Part shown: positions 1-7,350 of the stretch, one piece after another | Numbering within the stretch: position 1 is the first letter of the stretch | Layout of the letters: the number at the start of each line of letters is the position of its first letter | Assembly (NCBI GenBank): GCA_027618995.1 | Contig: JAQCGO010000022.1 | Location: 1 to 36,720, forward strand | Direction: 5' to 3' | DNA from: Pseudomonadota bacterium | Lineage (GTDB): Bacteria; Pseudomonadota; Gammaproteobacteria; Steroidobacterales; Woeseiaceae | DNA: 36,720 nucleotides | The notes under the pieces: generated by a model | The model's database searches: none | The model's input: only the letters and a program-made list of their open reading frames with translations | Told to the model about the DNA's origin: nothing | Position numbers and translations under genes: made by a program

Positions 1-405
1 AGGGATGTAACCGGCGCACTGGTTGATCTCGGCATGTATGCAGCACATGTGCACAGCGAACGTTTCGGCGTGCCGCGCAAGTCCAAAGCGGCGCCTGCCA
101 GCGTCGCACGCAAGGCGGCCGAGCATGCGCAGATCACGGTGATCATGGATGGCCACCAGAAGTCGTTCGACATGGAGCGCGACGACGCGAATATTGTCGA
201 TGCCGCCGCTGCACACGGCATCGAGCTGCCGTATTCGTGCAAGGGCGGCGTCTGTGCGACCTGCCGCTGCCATGTTCGCGCGGGCGAGGTTACGATGGAA
301 ACCAACTACGGTCTCGAGCCGTGGGAAGTGGCTAAGGGGTTTGTGCTGGCCTGCCAGTCGCGGCCAGTCAGCGAGTCGATCATCCTCGACTACGACAAGC
401 TGTAG
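1..405 (+). CDS. paaE: Phenylacetyl-CoA epoxidase reductase subunit PaaE, C-terminal part (cut by window edge)
   Basis: The frame is open from base 1, so the gene begins upstream of the window; only the last 134 residues are present. They cover the end of the NAD(P)H-binding reductase domain (HSERFGVP) and a full plant-type [2Fe-2S] ferredoxin domain. The cluster ligands are visible as CKGGVCATC (C-x4-C-x2-C) with a fourth cysteine in VLACQSRP. The stretch around [20 protein letters not shown] is characteristic of PaaE rather than of other ferredoxin reductases. In this family PaaE passes electrons from NADPH to the PaaABC di-iron epoxidase in aerobic phenylacetate breakdown. None of the other paa genes lies downstream, so this is probably the last gene of a paa operon that ends here. 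Confidence 0.88.
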   Translation, partial: RDVTGALVDLGMYAAHVHSERFGVPRKSKAAPASVARKAAEHAQITVIMDGHQKSFDMERDDANIVDAAAAHGIELPYSCKGGVCATCRCHVRAGEVTMETNYGLEPWEVAKGFVLACQSRPVSESIILDYDKL

Positions 406-500
406 CCGGCGACGATTGGCGCGTATTCGAAAGGATCGACCTGGAACAAGCGGTAGAATCCAAAGCATCTATGGTCGTACCTCTTGAAAAAGCTGCCCCC

Positions 501-1022
501 ATGAGCAACGAACGGCAAAGCTCGTTTAGCTACGAGGACCTGATGCAATGCACCATGGGCAAGGTGTTTGGCCCGACCAATGGCAAGCTTCCCAAGCCAC
601 CGATGTTGATGACCGACCGGATTCCGCTGATCACGGACGTTGGTGGCAAGTTCGACAAGGGTGAGATCAAGGCCGAACTCGATATCAATCCCGGGTTGTG
701 GTTTTTTGACTGCCATTTCGAAGGCGACCCCGTAATGCCCGGTTGCCTCGGCCTCGATGCGATGTGGCAACTGGTCGGGTTCTACCTGGTCTGGCTTGGC
801 CTCGAGGGCCGCGGTCGCGCGCTCGGTGTCGGTAACGTGAAATTTACCGGGCAGGTTCTGCCGACGGCCAAGCTCGTCACGTTGCAGATCGATATCAAGC
901 GCATTATTACGCGCAAGCTGAACATGGCCATTGCGGACGGCAGCATGTACGTTGACGGTCGCGAGATTTACACGGCCGAAGATCTGCGCGTCGGCCTCTT
1001 TACTTCCACCGAAAACTTTTAG
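501..1022 (+). CDS. fabA: 3-hydroxydecanoyl-ACP dehydratase/isomerase FabA
   Basis: The product of 173 residues is close in length to E. coli FabA (172) and colinear with it. It dehydrates 3-hydroxydecanoyl-ACP and isomerises the trans-2 product to cis-3-decenoyl-ACP, the branch point of anaerobic unsaturated fatty acid synthesis. The hot-dog active site is visible as [20 protein letters not shown], with catalytic His72 and Asp86. Further family blocks are [10 protein letters not shown] and [15 protein letters not shown]. An ATG at 471 in the same frame would add ten residues not found in the family, so the ATG at 501 is preferred. Only 9 bases separate it from fabB, and the two are surely co-transcribed. 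A TAGAAT at 454-459 could be the -10 element, but no good -35 is seen. Confidence 0.97.
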   Translation: MSNERQSSFSYEDLMQCTMGKVFGPTNGKLPKPPMLMTDRIPLITDVGGKFDKGEIKAELDINPGLWFFDCHFEGDPVMPGCLGLDAMWQLVGFYLVWLGLEGRGRALGVGNVKFTGQVLPTAKLVTLQIDIKRIITRKLNMAIADGSMYVDGREIYTAEDLRVGLFTSTENF

Positions 1023-1031
1023 GATCTGAGC

Positions 1032-2243
1032 ATGCGGCGTGTTGTCGTCACGGGTCTCGGTGCGATTTCCTGCATCGGCAATAACCAGCAAGAGATCCTC
1101 GACTCGCTGAAAAACGGGCGCTCGGGAATTGTGTTTAATGAGTCGTTCGCCGAGATGGGGCTGCGCAGCCATGTTTCCGGTACCTGCAACATCGATCCGG
1201 CGGAGCACATCGATCGCAAGGTGTTTCGATTCATGGGTGACGCGGCTGCGTACGCTTACCTGTCGATGCAACAGGCTGTCGAAGACGCTGGTCTTGAAGA
1301 AAGCGACGTCTCGAACGTGCGCACGGGGTTGATCGCCTCATCCGGTGGCGCCTCGGCACGCGAAATTGTCCGGGCGGCCGATGTACTACGAGATCGCGGC
1401 GTACGCAAGATTGGGCCGTACTCGGTGACCAAGACCATGAGCAGTTCGATCTCCGCGTGTCTTGCTACACCGTTCAAGATCAAAGGCCTCAACTATTCGC
1501 TGACGTCGGCGTGCGCCACCAGTGCGCACTGCATCGGTGTCGGCGCTGAACAAATTCAGTTTGGTAAACAGGACGTCATTTTCGCCGGTGGCGGCGAAGA
1601 GCTCGACTGGTCGCTGGCCTGCCTGTTCGACGGCATGGGTGCGTTGTCCTCGAGTTACAACGATGCTCCGGCGACCGCGTCGCGCCCTTACGACGCAACC
1701 CGCGATGGCTTTGTCATCGCCGGTGGTGGTGGCATGGTTGTGCTCGAGGAACTCGAGCATGCCAAAGCGCGCGGCGCGAAGATTTACGCCGAGCTCGTCG
1801 GCTTCGGCTCGACCTCGGATGGCTACGACATGGTCGCGCCCTCAGGTGAGGGTGCGCAGCGCTGTATGCAAATGGCGAAAGCCACGGTCGATGGTCCGAT
1901 CGACTACATCAATACGCACGGCACCAGTACTCCCGTGGGCGACGTCAAGGAACTCGAAGGCATGCGTGCGGTATTTGGCGAGAACGTGCCGCGCTTTGGT
2001 TCATCAAAGTCCCTGTGTGGCCACTCGCTGGGCGCGACCGGCGCGCAGGAAGCCATTCATTGCCTGTTGATGCTCAAGCATGATTTCATCGCACCGTCGA
2101 TTAACGTAAATGACCCGGATCCTGCCGTACAAGGCATGCCATTGGTGACTGAGCTGGTCGAGAATGCCGGCATTCGAACGGCCATAAGCAACAGTTTCGG
2201 TTTCGGTGGCACCAACGGCACGCTCGTATTTCAGAAAAACTGA
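1032..2243 (+). CDS. fabB: 3-oxoacyl-ACP synthase I FabB
   Basis: A 403-residue ketoacyl-ACP synthase of the KAS I type that elongates the cis-3-decenoyl-ACP made by FabA. The catalytic set is complete: nucleophile Cys161 in [12 protein letters not shown], His296 in [11 protein letters not shown], Lys326 in SSKSLCGHS and His331 in [11 protein letters not shown]. The C-terminal glycine-rich block [14 protein letters not shown] is also present. The length equals that of E. coli FabB (about 406), and pairing with fabA in one operon distinguishes it from FabF. The ATG at 1032 follows the fabA stop after 9 bases. A large antisense ORF at 390-1271 is a shadow of this operon. Confidence 0.97.
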   Translation: MRRVVVTGLGAISCIGNNQQEILDSLKNGRSGIVFNESFAEMGLRSHVSGTCNIDPAEHIDRKVFRFMGDAAAYAYLSMQQAVEDAGLEESDVSNVRTGLIASSGGASAREIVRAADVLRDRGVRKIGPYSVTKTMSSSISACLATPFKIKGLNYSLTSACATSAHCIGVGAEQIQFGKQDVIFAGGGEELDWSLACLFDGMGALSSSYNDAPATASRPYDATRDGFVIAGGGGMVVLEELEHAKARGAKIYAELVGFGSTSDGYDMVAPSGEGAQRCMQMAKATVDGPIDYINTHGTSTPVGDVKELEGMRAVFGENVPRFGSSKSLCGHSLGATGAQEAIHCLLMLKHDFIAPSINVNDPDPAVQGMPLVTELVENAGIRTAISNSFGFGGTNGTLVFQKN

Positions 2244-2264
2244 GCGACGGGCATAATGCCCGGC

Positions 2265-3119
2265 ATGAAAATCGAAACGATCAGCAGAACCCGCTGCTTT
2301 GGTGGCACGATGGGCTTTTACAGTCACCAGTCCCAGGTCAATAACTGCATGATGCGCTTCTCGGTGTTTGCGCCGCCGGCAGCCGAGCACGGCCTGGTGC
2401 CGGTGCTGACGTTTCTGTCGGGCCTGACCTGTACCGAAGAAAATTTCATGGTGAAAAGCGGCGCGCAACTCGTGGCCGCCGAGCTTGGCATCATGCTCGT
2501 ATCACCCGACACGAGCCCGCGCGGTGATGGGGTTGCTGACGATCCGGACGGCGCCTACGACTTCGGGCTCGCGGCGGGCTTTTACCTCAACGCCACCCAG
2601 CCACCCTGGTCGCAGCACTATCAGATGTACGACTACGTGACGACGGAGCTGCAGCAGGTCGTGTTCGGGAATTTCCCTGGTGATGCGGAGCGCCACGGCC
2701 TTACCGGTCACTCCATGGGCGGGCACGGTGCGTTGACGATTGGTCTTCGCAATCCCGATATTTTCAATTCCGTGTCGGCGTTCGCACCGATTTGTACGAC
2801 CCTGCACAGCCCGTGGGGACAAAAGGCGCTGACTCATTACCTCGGCGAGGACAGGTCGGCGTGGCTGCCATACGACGCCTGCGACGTGGCGCGCAATGTT
2901 GTCGATGGTGCACTGCGCAGCAAGATTCTCATCGACCAGGGGCTCGACGACACCTGGCTGGCAGAACAACTGAAGCCGGAACTGTTCGAGGCGGCCTGTG
3001 CCGAGAGTGGCCTGCCGGTCGAAGTTCGGCGCCACGCCGGCTACGATCACGGGTACTACTTCATCTCGACATTCATCGAGGATCATTTGCGCTATCACGC
3101 CGACTTGCTCGGCGCCTGA
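2265..3119 (+). CDS. fghA: S-formylglutathione hydrolase
   Basis: A 284-residue alpha/beta hydrolase of the esterase D / FrmB type. It hydrolyses S-formylglutathione to formate and glutathione, the last step of glutathione-dependent formaldehyde detoxification. The nucleophile elbow is GHSMGGHGAL (Ser150), the acid lies in IDQGLDDTW and the base is His262 in GYDHGYYFI. The family block LTFLSGLTCTEENF is near residues 48-61 and SPDTSPRG near 80. The ATG at 2265 gives the usual N-terminus (MKIETISRTRCFGG); an ATG at 2256 would add three residues. The glutathione-dependent formaldehyde dehydrogenase that usually sits beside this gene is not in the window. Confidence 0.93.
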   Translation: MKIETISRTRCFGGTMGFYSHQSQVNNCMMRFSVFAPPAAEHGLVPVLTFLSGLTCTEENFMVKSGAQLVAAELGIMLVSPDTSPRGDGVADDPDGAYDFGLAAGFYLNATQPPWSQHYQMYDYVTTELQQVVFGNFPGDAERHGLTGHSMGGHGALTIGLRNPDIFNSVSAFAPICTTLHSPWGQKALTHYLGEDRSAWLPYDACDVARNVVDGALRSKILIDQGLDDTWLAEQLKPELFEAACAESGLPVEVRRHAGYDHGYYFISTFIEDHLRYHADLLGA

Positions 3120-3133
3120 CGCGGCAACGTCCA

Positions 3134-3988
3134 GTGGAGCAATGGCTGGTACTTGCTGCGGTGATGCTGGCGACCGGCTGTGTCGCTGGCGTACTCGCGG
3201 GACTGTTCGGCATCGGCGGTGGCATCGTGATCGTGCCGGTCCTCGAAGGCGCGCTAGGCATTCTTGGTGTTGATCCGGCCATTCGAATGCACATTGCGGT
3301 CGCGACTTCGCTGGCGACGATCATCCCGACGTCGATTGCATCGACGCTCGCGCACCACCGGAAAAACGCGGTTGACTTCAATATTGTCAGGCGCTGGGCG
3401 ATATTTGTGCTGCTGGGTTCTTTGCTCGGCACCTGGCTCGCGGTGCAGCTCACGAGCGACACGCTCGCGCTGGTTTTTGCCACGCTCGCATTTCTTGTCG
3501 CCCTGAAAATGATCTTCCTGCCGAATGCCCGCAACCTCACGGCGGCGGTGCCACGCGGTTTCTGGGTGCCCATCATTCCCGGCTTTATCGGTTGTGCGTC
3601 AAGCATGATGGGCATCGGCGGCGGCACGTTTTCAGTCATGATATTAACGCTGTTCAATCAGCCGATACATCGTGCGGTCGGCACGGCCGCCTTGCTCGGA
3701 CTCGTCATCAGTTTGCCCGGCACGATCGGGTTCGTACTCACCGGTTTGAACGATGCGCGTCTGCCGCCCGGAAGCCTGGGATATGTGAACCTGATCGGCC
3801 TGGCACTGATAGCACCTGCGACGGTGTTGACCGCTCCGCTGGGCGCGAAGCTCGCGCATCGGTTTTCGGCAGCACGCCTGAGCATGTTGTTCGGCATCTT
3901 CTTGTTGCTTGCCGCCGGCAGACTCGTCCTCGCGTCCGGAGAGGTCGAGCCTGACCCGGCCATTGAGTGTTTCGATTGCGCCACGTAG
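3134..3988 (+). CDS. TauE/SafE (TSUP) family membrane permease
   Basis: A polytopic inner-membrane protein of about 284 residues with about eight hydrophobic segments. The family's internal duplication is clear: the glycine motif appears as AGLFGIGGGIVIVPVL near the N-terminus and as SSMMGIGGGTFSVMIL near residue 160. Members export sulfite, sulfoacetate or other sulfur-containing anions, and the substrate here cannot be told. The open frame extends far upstream inside fghA, but that stretch is not membrane-like. The GTG at 3134, 14 bases after the fghA stop, is therefore chosen as start even though no clear Shine-Dalgarno sequence precedes it. The tail after the last helix (EVEPDPAIECFDCAT) is short and polar. 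Confidence 0.82.
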   Translation: MEQWLVLAAVMLATGCVAGVLAGLFGIGGGIVIVPVLEGALGILGVDPAIRMHIAVATSLATIIPTSIASTLAHHRKNAVDFNIVRRWAIFVLLGSLLGTWLAVQLTSDTLALVFATLAFLVALKMIFLPNARNLTAAVPRGFWVPIIPGFIGCASSMMGIGGGTFSVMILTLFNQPIHRAVGTAALLGLVISLPGTIGFVLTGLNDARLPPGSLGYVNLIGLALIAPATVLTAPLGAKLAHRFSAARLSMLFGIFLLLAAGRLVLASGEVEPDPAIECFDCAT

Positions 3989-4036
3989 CTTTCCCTACTG
4001 GCCCTGATCGTGGTTTAGGCGCAGAGTATCGCCACT

Positions 4037-4588
4037 ATGCAGTATCTGATTAGAGTACTGTCGGGCCTGACGATTCTTGCGGTCGCCGCGCTTGCCTGGT
4101 CGGCCGACCTGGAGAAGGGTCTGGCTGCCTATGACGTAGGCGACTACGAAACTTCGTTGGCCGAATGCCAGCCGCTGGCAGACGCGGGCGATCCCGCAGC
4201 ACAATTCTGTGTTGGCAGGCTGTACGCGAACGGCTTTGGTGTGACGATGGATGATGCTCTTGCGCTGCAGTGGTATGGCGCGGCGGCGGCGCAGGGCCAT
4301 AGCGAGGCGCAGTTCAATCTCGCGGTATTCACCGAGAACGGCTGGGGCGTCGCCATGGACAGCGTGGAGGCCACGAAGTGGTATCGGCTTGCAGCGGGTC
4401 AGGGCTTCGTGCAGGCGCAGTCAACACTGGCGAAGAATTTTCAGTTTGGTCGCGGCGTCGATAAAGACTTTGTTGAGGCCTACAAGTGGTACGCAGTCGC
4501 CGACCAAGGCGGCGACTTTGCCGCGCAGACCGGGCTGGATGAAGTTGCGGCGGAAATATCGCCCGAGCAACTGGCCGAGGCGAAGTAG
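4037..4588 (+). CDS. Secreted Sel1-repeat (TPR-like) protein
   Basis: A 183-residue protein with an N-terminal signal peptide (hydrophobic VLSGLTILAVAALAWSA, probable cleavage after residue 23). Three Sel1-like repeats of about 36 residues follow, recognisable from AQFCVGRLYANGFGV, AQFNLAVFTENGWGV and STLAKNFQFGRGV, alternating with WY(x)AAxQG blocks. Such repeats form helical scaffolds for protein-protein contacts in the periplasm. Proteins of this class commonly end in a helix after a P-E-Q block, and here EISPEQLAEAK is cut by TAG at 4586-4588. The same frame stays open for 15 more plausible codons to a second TAG at 4634-4636, so this stop may be a recent CAG or GAG to TAG change. Function unknown. 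Confidence 0.85.
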   Translation: MQYLIRVLSGLTILAVAALAWSADLEKGLAAYDVGDYETSLAECQPLADAGDPAAQFCVGRLYANGFGVTMDDALALQWYGAAAAQGHSEAQFNLAVFTENGWGVAMDSVEATKWYRLAAGQGFVQAQSTLAKNFQFGRGVDKDFVEAYKWYAVADQGGDFAAQTGLDEVAAEISPEQLAEAK

Positions 4589-4636
4589 CAGGTACAGCAA
4601 TGGCTCGCGGAACACGGGGCACCGGCCGCGCAATAG

Positions 4637-5584
4637 TCAGCCAGGCAGTGAATCGATCAGTTGTTCCATCTTGCGGCGCGTGGCTGCGTCCGGCAGCTCG
4701 CCATAGGCTGCGCCCATGTTATCGAGCATGTGTTTCGCCTTGCTGGTTGCCGGTGTCACTGAGGTCACGGCCGGGTGCGCAGCGACATACTTGATAAAAA
4801 ACCGGCCCCAGGTATCGGCGCCGAATTCCTGCGCCCACACAGGAACGTCCATGCCGCTTACGCGGCCAAACAGGCTGCTGCGCCCGAACGGCACGTAGAC
4901 GAGTACGGCGATGCCAAGTTCTGCTGCAAGCGGCAGAACACGTTCGGCCGAGGTGCGATTGTCGAGCGCATAGTCGACGCCGATGAAATCGAGCGGGTGA
5001 TCGCGCATTGCTTTTTCAAGTTCCGCATAGCGCCCGGTCTGCGTCACGGTCGTACCCGTGTAGCGAATCTGGCCATCTTCCTTGAGTTCCTGGAGCAGCG
5101 GCATCTGCGTTGCCAGGTCGCCAAGATTGTGTACCTGGATCAGGTCGATCGGGTTCTTCCCAAGGTATTTGAATGACTGTTCCAGCTGCGCGCGTGCCTG
5201 TCTTTCGTCAGCGCGACTGCCGCCGCGTCCCGCGACGTTGACTTTGCTAGCCCAGAAAATCTTGTCGGTCATCCCGGCGTCGCGGGCAATCTGGCCGGCA
5301 ACCTGTTCGGCAGCGCCATAGGACGGTGCGGTGTCGAGGACGGTGCCGCCATTGTCGAGCATCGTCTGCATTACGTCCCTGAGTGCCGAAACGTCCTGCT
5401 GGTCCGCGATCTGGCGAAAACTTGCGGAGGTACCCAAGCCGACAATGGGCAACTTCTCGCCGGTCTTCGGGATCGCGCGCGCCATCAACTTGCTGCTTTC
5501 GAAGGCCTGCAACAGGCTAGTCGGTAGTGCGCAGGCGGCCGCGGCAAGGGCGCTGTTCTTGAGATATTCGCGTCGCGTCAACAT
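4637..5584 (-). CDS. Twin-arginine-exported aldo/keto reductase
   Basis: A 315-residue protein starting MLTRREYLKNS, with a twin-arginine motif followed by a hydrophobic alanine-rich h-region (ALAAAACALPTSLLQA), so Tat export to the periplasm is likely. The rest is an aldo/keto reductase barrel. The catalytic tetrad is visible: Asp84 and Tyr89 in LDTAPSYGAAE, Lys114 in WASKVN and His152 in IQVHNL. The substrate is unknown. The frame is open upstream to 5935, but that part encodes repeats and a cytochrome remnant in another frame, so the ATG at 5584 just before the RR motif is chosen. It ends in convergent orientation with the Sel1 gene: its stop lies just past the second TAG of that frame. 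Confidence 0.87.
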   Translation of the reverse strand: MLTRREYLKNSALAAAACALPTSLLQAFESSKLMARAIPKTGEKLPIVGLGTSASFRQIADQQDVSALRDVMQTMLDNGGTVLDTAPSYGAAEQVAGQIARDAGMTDKIFWASKVNVAGRGGSRADERQARAQLEQSFKYLGKNPIDLIQVHNLGDLATQMPLLQELKEDGQIRYTGTTVTQTGRYAELEKAMRDHPLDFIGVDYALDNRTSAERVLPLAAELGIAVLVYVPFGRSSLFGRVSGMDVPVWAQEFGADTWGRFFIKYVAAHPAVTSVTPATSKAKHMLDNMGAAYGELPDAATRRKMEQLIDSLPG

Positions 5585-5616
5585 GATCGATTCCGGCCTG
5601 GTAGGCCGAACGAAGA

Positions 5617-5748
5617 CTACTGAGCGGCGGGGCGCTTCGTCAACCAGGCCAGCAGCAGCCGTATCTGGGTGTCGTCGAGGCGTGCGCCAAAGGCCGGCAT
5701 CTCGCCGCTGCGACCGTTGCCGATCGACTCCTGCAACGCAGAAGATAT
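5617..5748 (-). pseudogene. Cytochrome c (CcoP-like) C-terminal remnant
   Basis: Only the last 40 or so residues of a class I cytochrome c domain are readable: SSALQESIGNGRSGEMPAFG followed by ARLDDTQIRLLLAWLTKRP. The methionine in GxMPAFG is the usual distal heme ligand, and the closing helix DDTQIRLLLAWL matches the end of CcoP-type subunits of cbb3 oxidases. The CxxCH heme motif and everything before it are missing. Upstream on this strand the frame runs into unrelated repeat sequence. I infer a gene remnant left by a deletion. It sits directly upstream of the Tat-type reductase gene, with 32 bases between them. Confidence 0.6.
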
Positions 5749-5854
5749 TGAACTGCGCCTCCCCGGGATGCCCATCAGCTGCATCTTTGCTTTTAATTGA
5801 ATCAGAGCGCTGCCTGTTTTGCGAATTCCAGGCTGATTGCAGGAGGCCGCCATG

Positions 5855-5949
5855 TTGTGGGAGGGAGCCATGCCCGCGACATCGATGGTTCGCCCGCATG
5901 GCGGCCTCCCACAGCATGGTCCCCTCCCACAGCATGGCCTCCCACGGCG
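5855..5949. repeat. REP-type inverted pair with short tandem tail
   Basis: Two imperfect inverted arms face each other: 5855-5879 (TTGTGGGAGGGAGCCATGCC...) and 5890-5914 (reverse complement CTGTGGGAGGCCGCCATGCG...). By eye they match at 20 of 25 positions around a short ATCGATGG loop. Direct copies of CCTCCCACAGCATGG (15 to 18 bases) follow up to 5949. The same GCGGCCTCCCAC core is found again at 8163-8250. The arrangement fits gammaproteobacterial REP/BIME elements, which are spread by RAYT transposases; none is in the window. Confidence 0.65.
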
Positions 5950-5970
5950 TGGTCTAAAGCCAATTTCAGG

Positions 5971-6651
5971 CTAGTCGAGCCGTTTCGAGAAACGCAGCGC
6001 CGCCGCGGTAATCGTGACGACCGAGAACGTCGCGCGATAGAGCAATGCACCCGGCATATCGCCGAGACTGGCTTCGCGCAGCATGATGCCGCGCGTCAGG
6101 CGTATGAAGTGCGTGATCGGTAACGCCTCACCAATATATTGCGCAAAGCGCGGCATGCCGTCGAATGGAAACACGAATCCGGACAACAGTATTGACGGCA
6201 GGATCAGGAAAAAGGTCATCTGCATGGCCTGAAACTGGCTCTTGACGGCGGTCGATACGAACAATCCGAGCGCGAGGTTGGCTGCGATGAACAGCGATGC
6301 GGCCAGGTACAAATCGAGCACGCTGGCGCGCGCGGCAGCGATCTGTTCGCTGCGTGGTCCGCGTACCAGTTCGTCGAGGCGAGCCTGTAACTGGCGCAAC
6401 GCTGCTTCCGCTTCCGCTTCTGCGAGACGTGCTGTCGCGCGACGCGCATCCTGACGCAACAGCAGCTGGCCGGCTGTGACGGTCTCGCCCTCGGCGACCG
6501 GTATGTCAACAATCGGTTCTGCCGCTTCGATGGTCAGTTCAATCCGGTCGGAGGCCAGTTCACCGACGACGCGAGTATTGTTCGAGTCAGAATCGCAGGC
6601 TGCCAAAAACATAACGGCCGGAATCAGGACGAGTACGGTACGAGCTTTCAT
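5971..6651 (-). CDS. Chimeric ORF: HlyD-like lipoprotein N-terminus fused to ABC-2 permease C-terminus
   Basis: A 226-residue ORF made of two unrelated halves. Residues 1 to about 110 are the start of a periplasmic membrane-fusion protein: a lipoprotein signal with lipobox FLAAC, a biotinyl-lipoyl-like strand set (AAEPIVDIPVAEGETVTAGQ) and the first coiled-coil helix ending RGPRSEQIAAARA. From about residue 112 it is the C-terminal third of an ABC-2 type permease: LDLYLAASLFIAANLALGLF, then SGFVFPFDGMPRFAQYIGEA, THFIRLTRGIMLRE and the closing RFSKRLD. In intact loci of this type, a membrane-fusion protein, an ATPase and one or two permeases are separate genes. The simplest reading is an in-frame deletion of several kilobases. 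The product is unlikely to transport anything. Its ATG overlaps the tetR stop by four bases (ATGA). Confidence 0.8.
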   Translation of the reverse strand: MKARTVLVLIPAVMFLAACDSDSNNTRVVGELASDRIELTIEAAEPIVDIPVAEGETVTAGQLLLRQDARRATARLAEAEAEAALRQLQARLDELVRGPRSEQIAAARASVLDLYLAASLFIAANLALGLFVSTAVKSQFQAMQMTFFLILPSILLSGFVFPFDGMPRFAQYIGEALPITHFIRLTRGIMLREASLGDMPGALLYRATFSVVTITAAALRFSKRLD

Positions 6652-7265
6652 GTTGTGTGGCCTTTTAGATGTGAGATCAGCAAATCAATCTGCGTTTCGA
6701 TCAGTCGGTCGGTGTCAATCGGTTGTTTGCTGAACAACAGATTGAAGATGACCGAAAAGATCACGGGCATGACGAACAGGGCTGGCTGCTCGCTGACGGT
6801 GGACCTCTGAAATTCGCCGCTCTGGACACCGTGCCACAACAGTTCATTGATCGCGCCGAGTCCGTGCGACACCACGTTGTCCCAGTAGAACTGCACGAGG
6901 TCCGGGTGCTTCGGTCCCTCGGCAACCATCAGTCGAACGATGACGCTGATGGGCGAGCCGGGCACTTGCCGTGCAAAGTCGAGGAACGGCCCGCGCAGGA
7001 ACTTTTCGCTGGACATGTCCGAGGTTTCGATAATCTTGATCAGCGTGTCGATCCTTGGCATCACAAAACTCCGGACGACGGATTTGAACAGTTCTTCCTT
7101 GGTCTTGAAGTACAAATAGAGCAGACCCTTGCTGACGCCGGCGCGTTTCGCGACCTCGTCGACGCGGGTCGCTGCGTAGCCGTTTTTCGCAAACGCCTCG
7201 AGTGCCGCGGCGGTAATTTCCTCCGGCCGGTCCTCCTTGCGACGCTGATAGCGCGGTTGATTCAT
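6648..7265 (-). CDS. TetR/AcrR-family regulator of the adjacent (now deleted) efflux operon
   Basis: A 205-residue repressor. The N-terminal helix-turn-helix is clear: ITAAALEAFAKNGYAATRVD, then VAKRAGVSKGLLYLYFKTKEELF. The rest is an all-helical ligand domain with a TetR_C-type end. The ATG at 7265 (MNQPRYQRRKED) is preferred over one at 7298, because the longer form would run through the promoter and operator. It is the first gene of the minus-strand operon with the membrane-fusion/permease chimera, and its stop overlaps that start. Two TGACCC-type palindromes just upstream are its likely binding sites, so it probably represses itself and perhaps the divergent ribA-like gene. Confidence 0.9.
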   Translation of the reverse strand: MNQPRYQRRKEDRPEEITAAALEAFAKNGYAATRVDEVAKRAGVSKGLLYLYFKTKEELFKSVVRSFVMPRIDTLIKIIETSDMSSEKFLRGPFLDFARQVPGSPISVIVRLMVAEGPKHPDLVQFYWDNVVSHGLGAINELLWHGVQSGEFQRSTVSEQPALFVMPVIFSVIFNLLFSKQPIDTDRLIETQIDLLISHLKGHTT

Positions 7266-7280
7266 CGCGTGTCTCGTTAC

Positions 7281-7294
7281 TGACCCATGAGTCA
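7281..7294. promoter_or_regulatory. Palindromic operator 1, probably for the TetR regulator
   Basis: TGACCCATGAGTCA is a 14-base near-palindrome (one mismatched pair). It lies 15 bases upstream of the tetR start codon and has the same half-site (TGACYC) as operator 2. It would cover the tetR transcription start. Confidence 0.6.
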
Positions 7295-7297
7295 GCA

Positions 7298-7326
7298 ACT
7301 ACACTTAATGACCCGCGGGTCAGCAA
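7298..7326 (-). promoter_or_regulatory. Candidate sigma-70 promoter of tetR
   Basis: On the minus strand TTGCTG (7326-7321) and TGTAGT (7303-7298) are separated by 17 bases. Operator 2 fills the spacer and operator 1 lies over the expected start point, which fits autorepression. The -10 element is weak, so this is an inference. Confidence 0.4.
7309..7322. promoter_or_regulatory. Palindromic operator 2, probably for the TetR regulator
   Basis: TGACCCGCGGGTCA is a perfect 14-base palindrome in the tetR/ribA divergent region. Its centre is 28 bases from the centre of operator 1. It ends 28 bases before the ribA-like start codon, so binding could also affect that gene. Confidence 0.65.
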
Positions 7327-7350
7327 GCTTTTGGTGCATAATGTGGCCCC

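Noticed and set aside
390..1271. Long antisense ORF (293 residues) opposite fabA-fabB
   Set aside because: Shadow of two certain genes; no recognisable domain, and its composition (many His, Arg, Gln) is typical of the reverse frame of GC-rich genes.
2792..3133. N-terminal extension of the TauE/SafE permease inside fghA
   Set aside because: Lies in another frame of fghA, is Arg-rich and not membrane-like; the permease begins at about 3134.
5585..5935. N-terminal extension of the aldo/keto reductase ORF
   Set aside because: The 117 extra codons read through repeats and a cytochrome remnant in another frame; the Tat signal begins exactly at the ATG at 5584.
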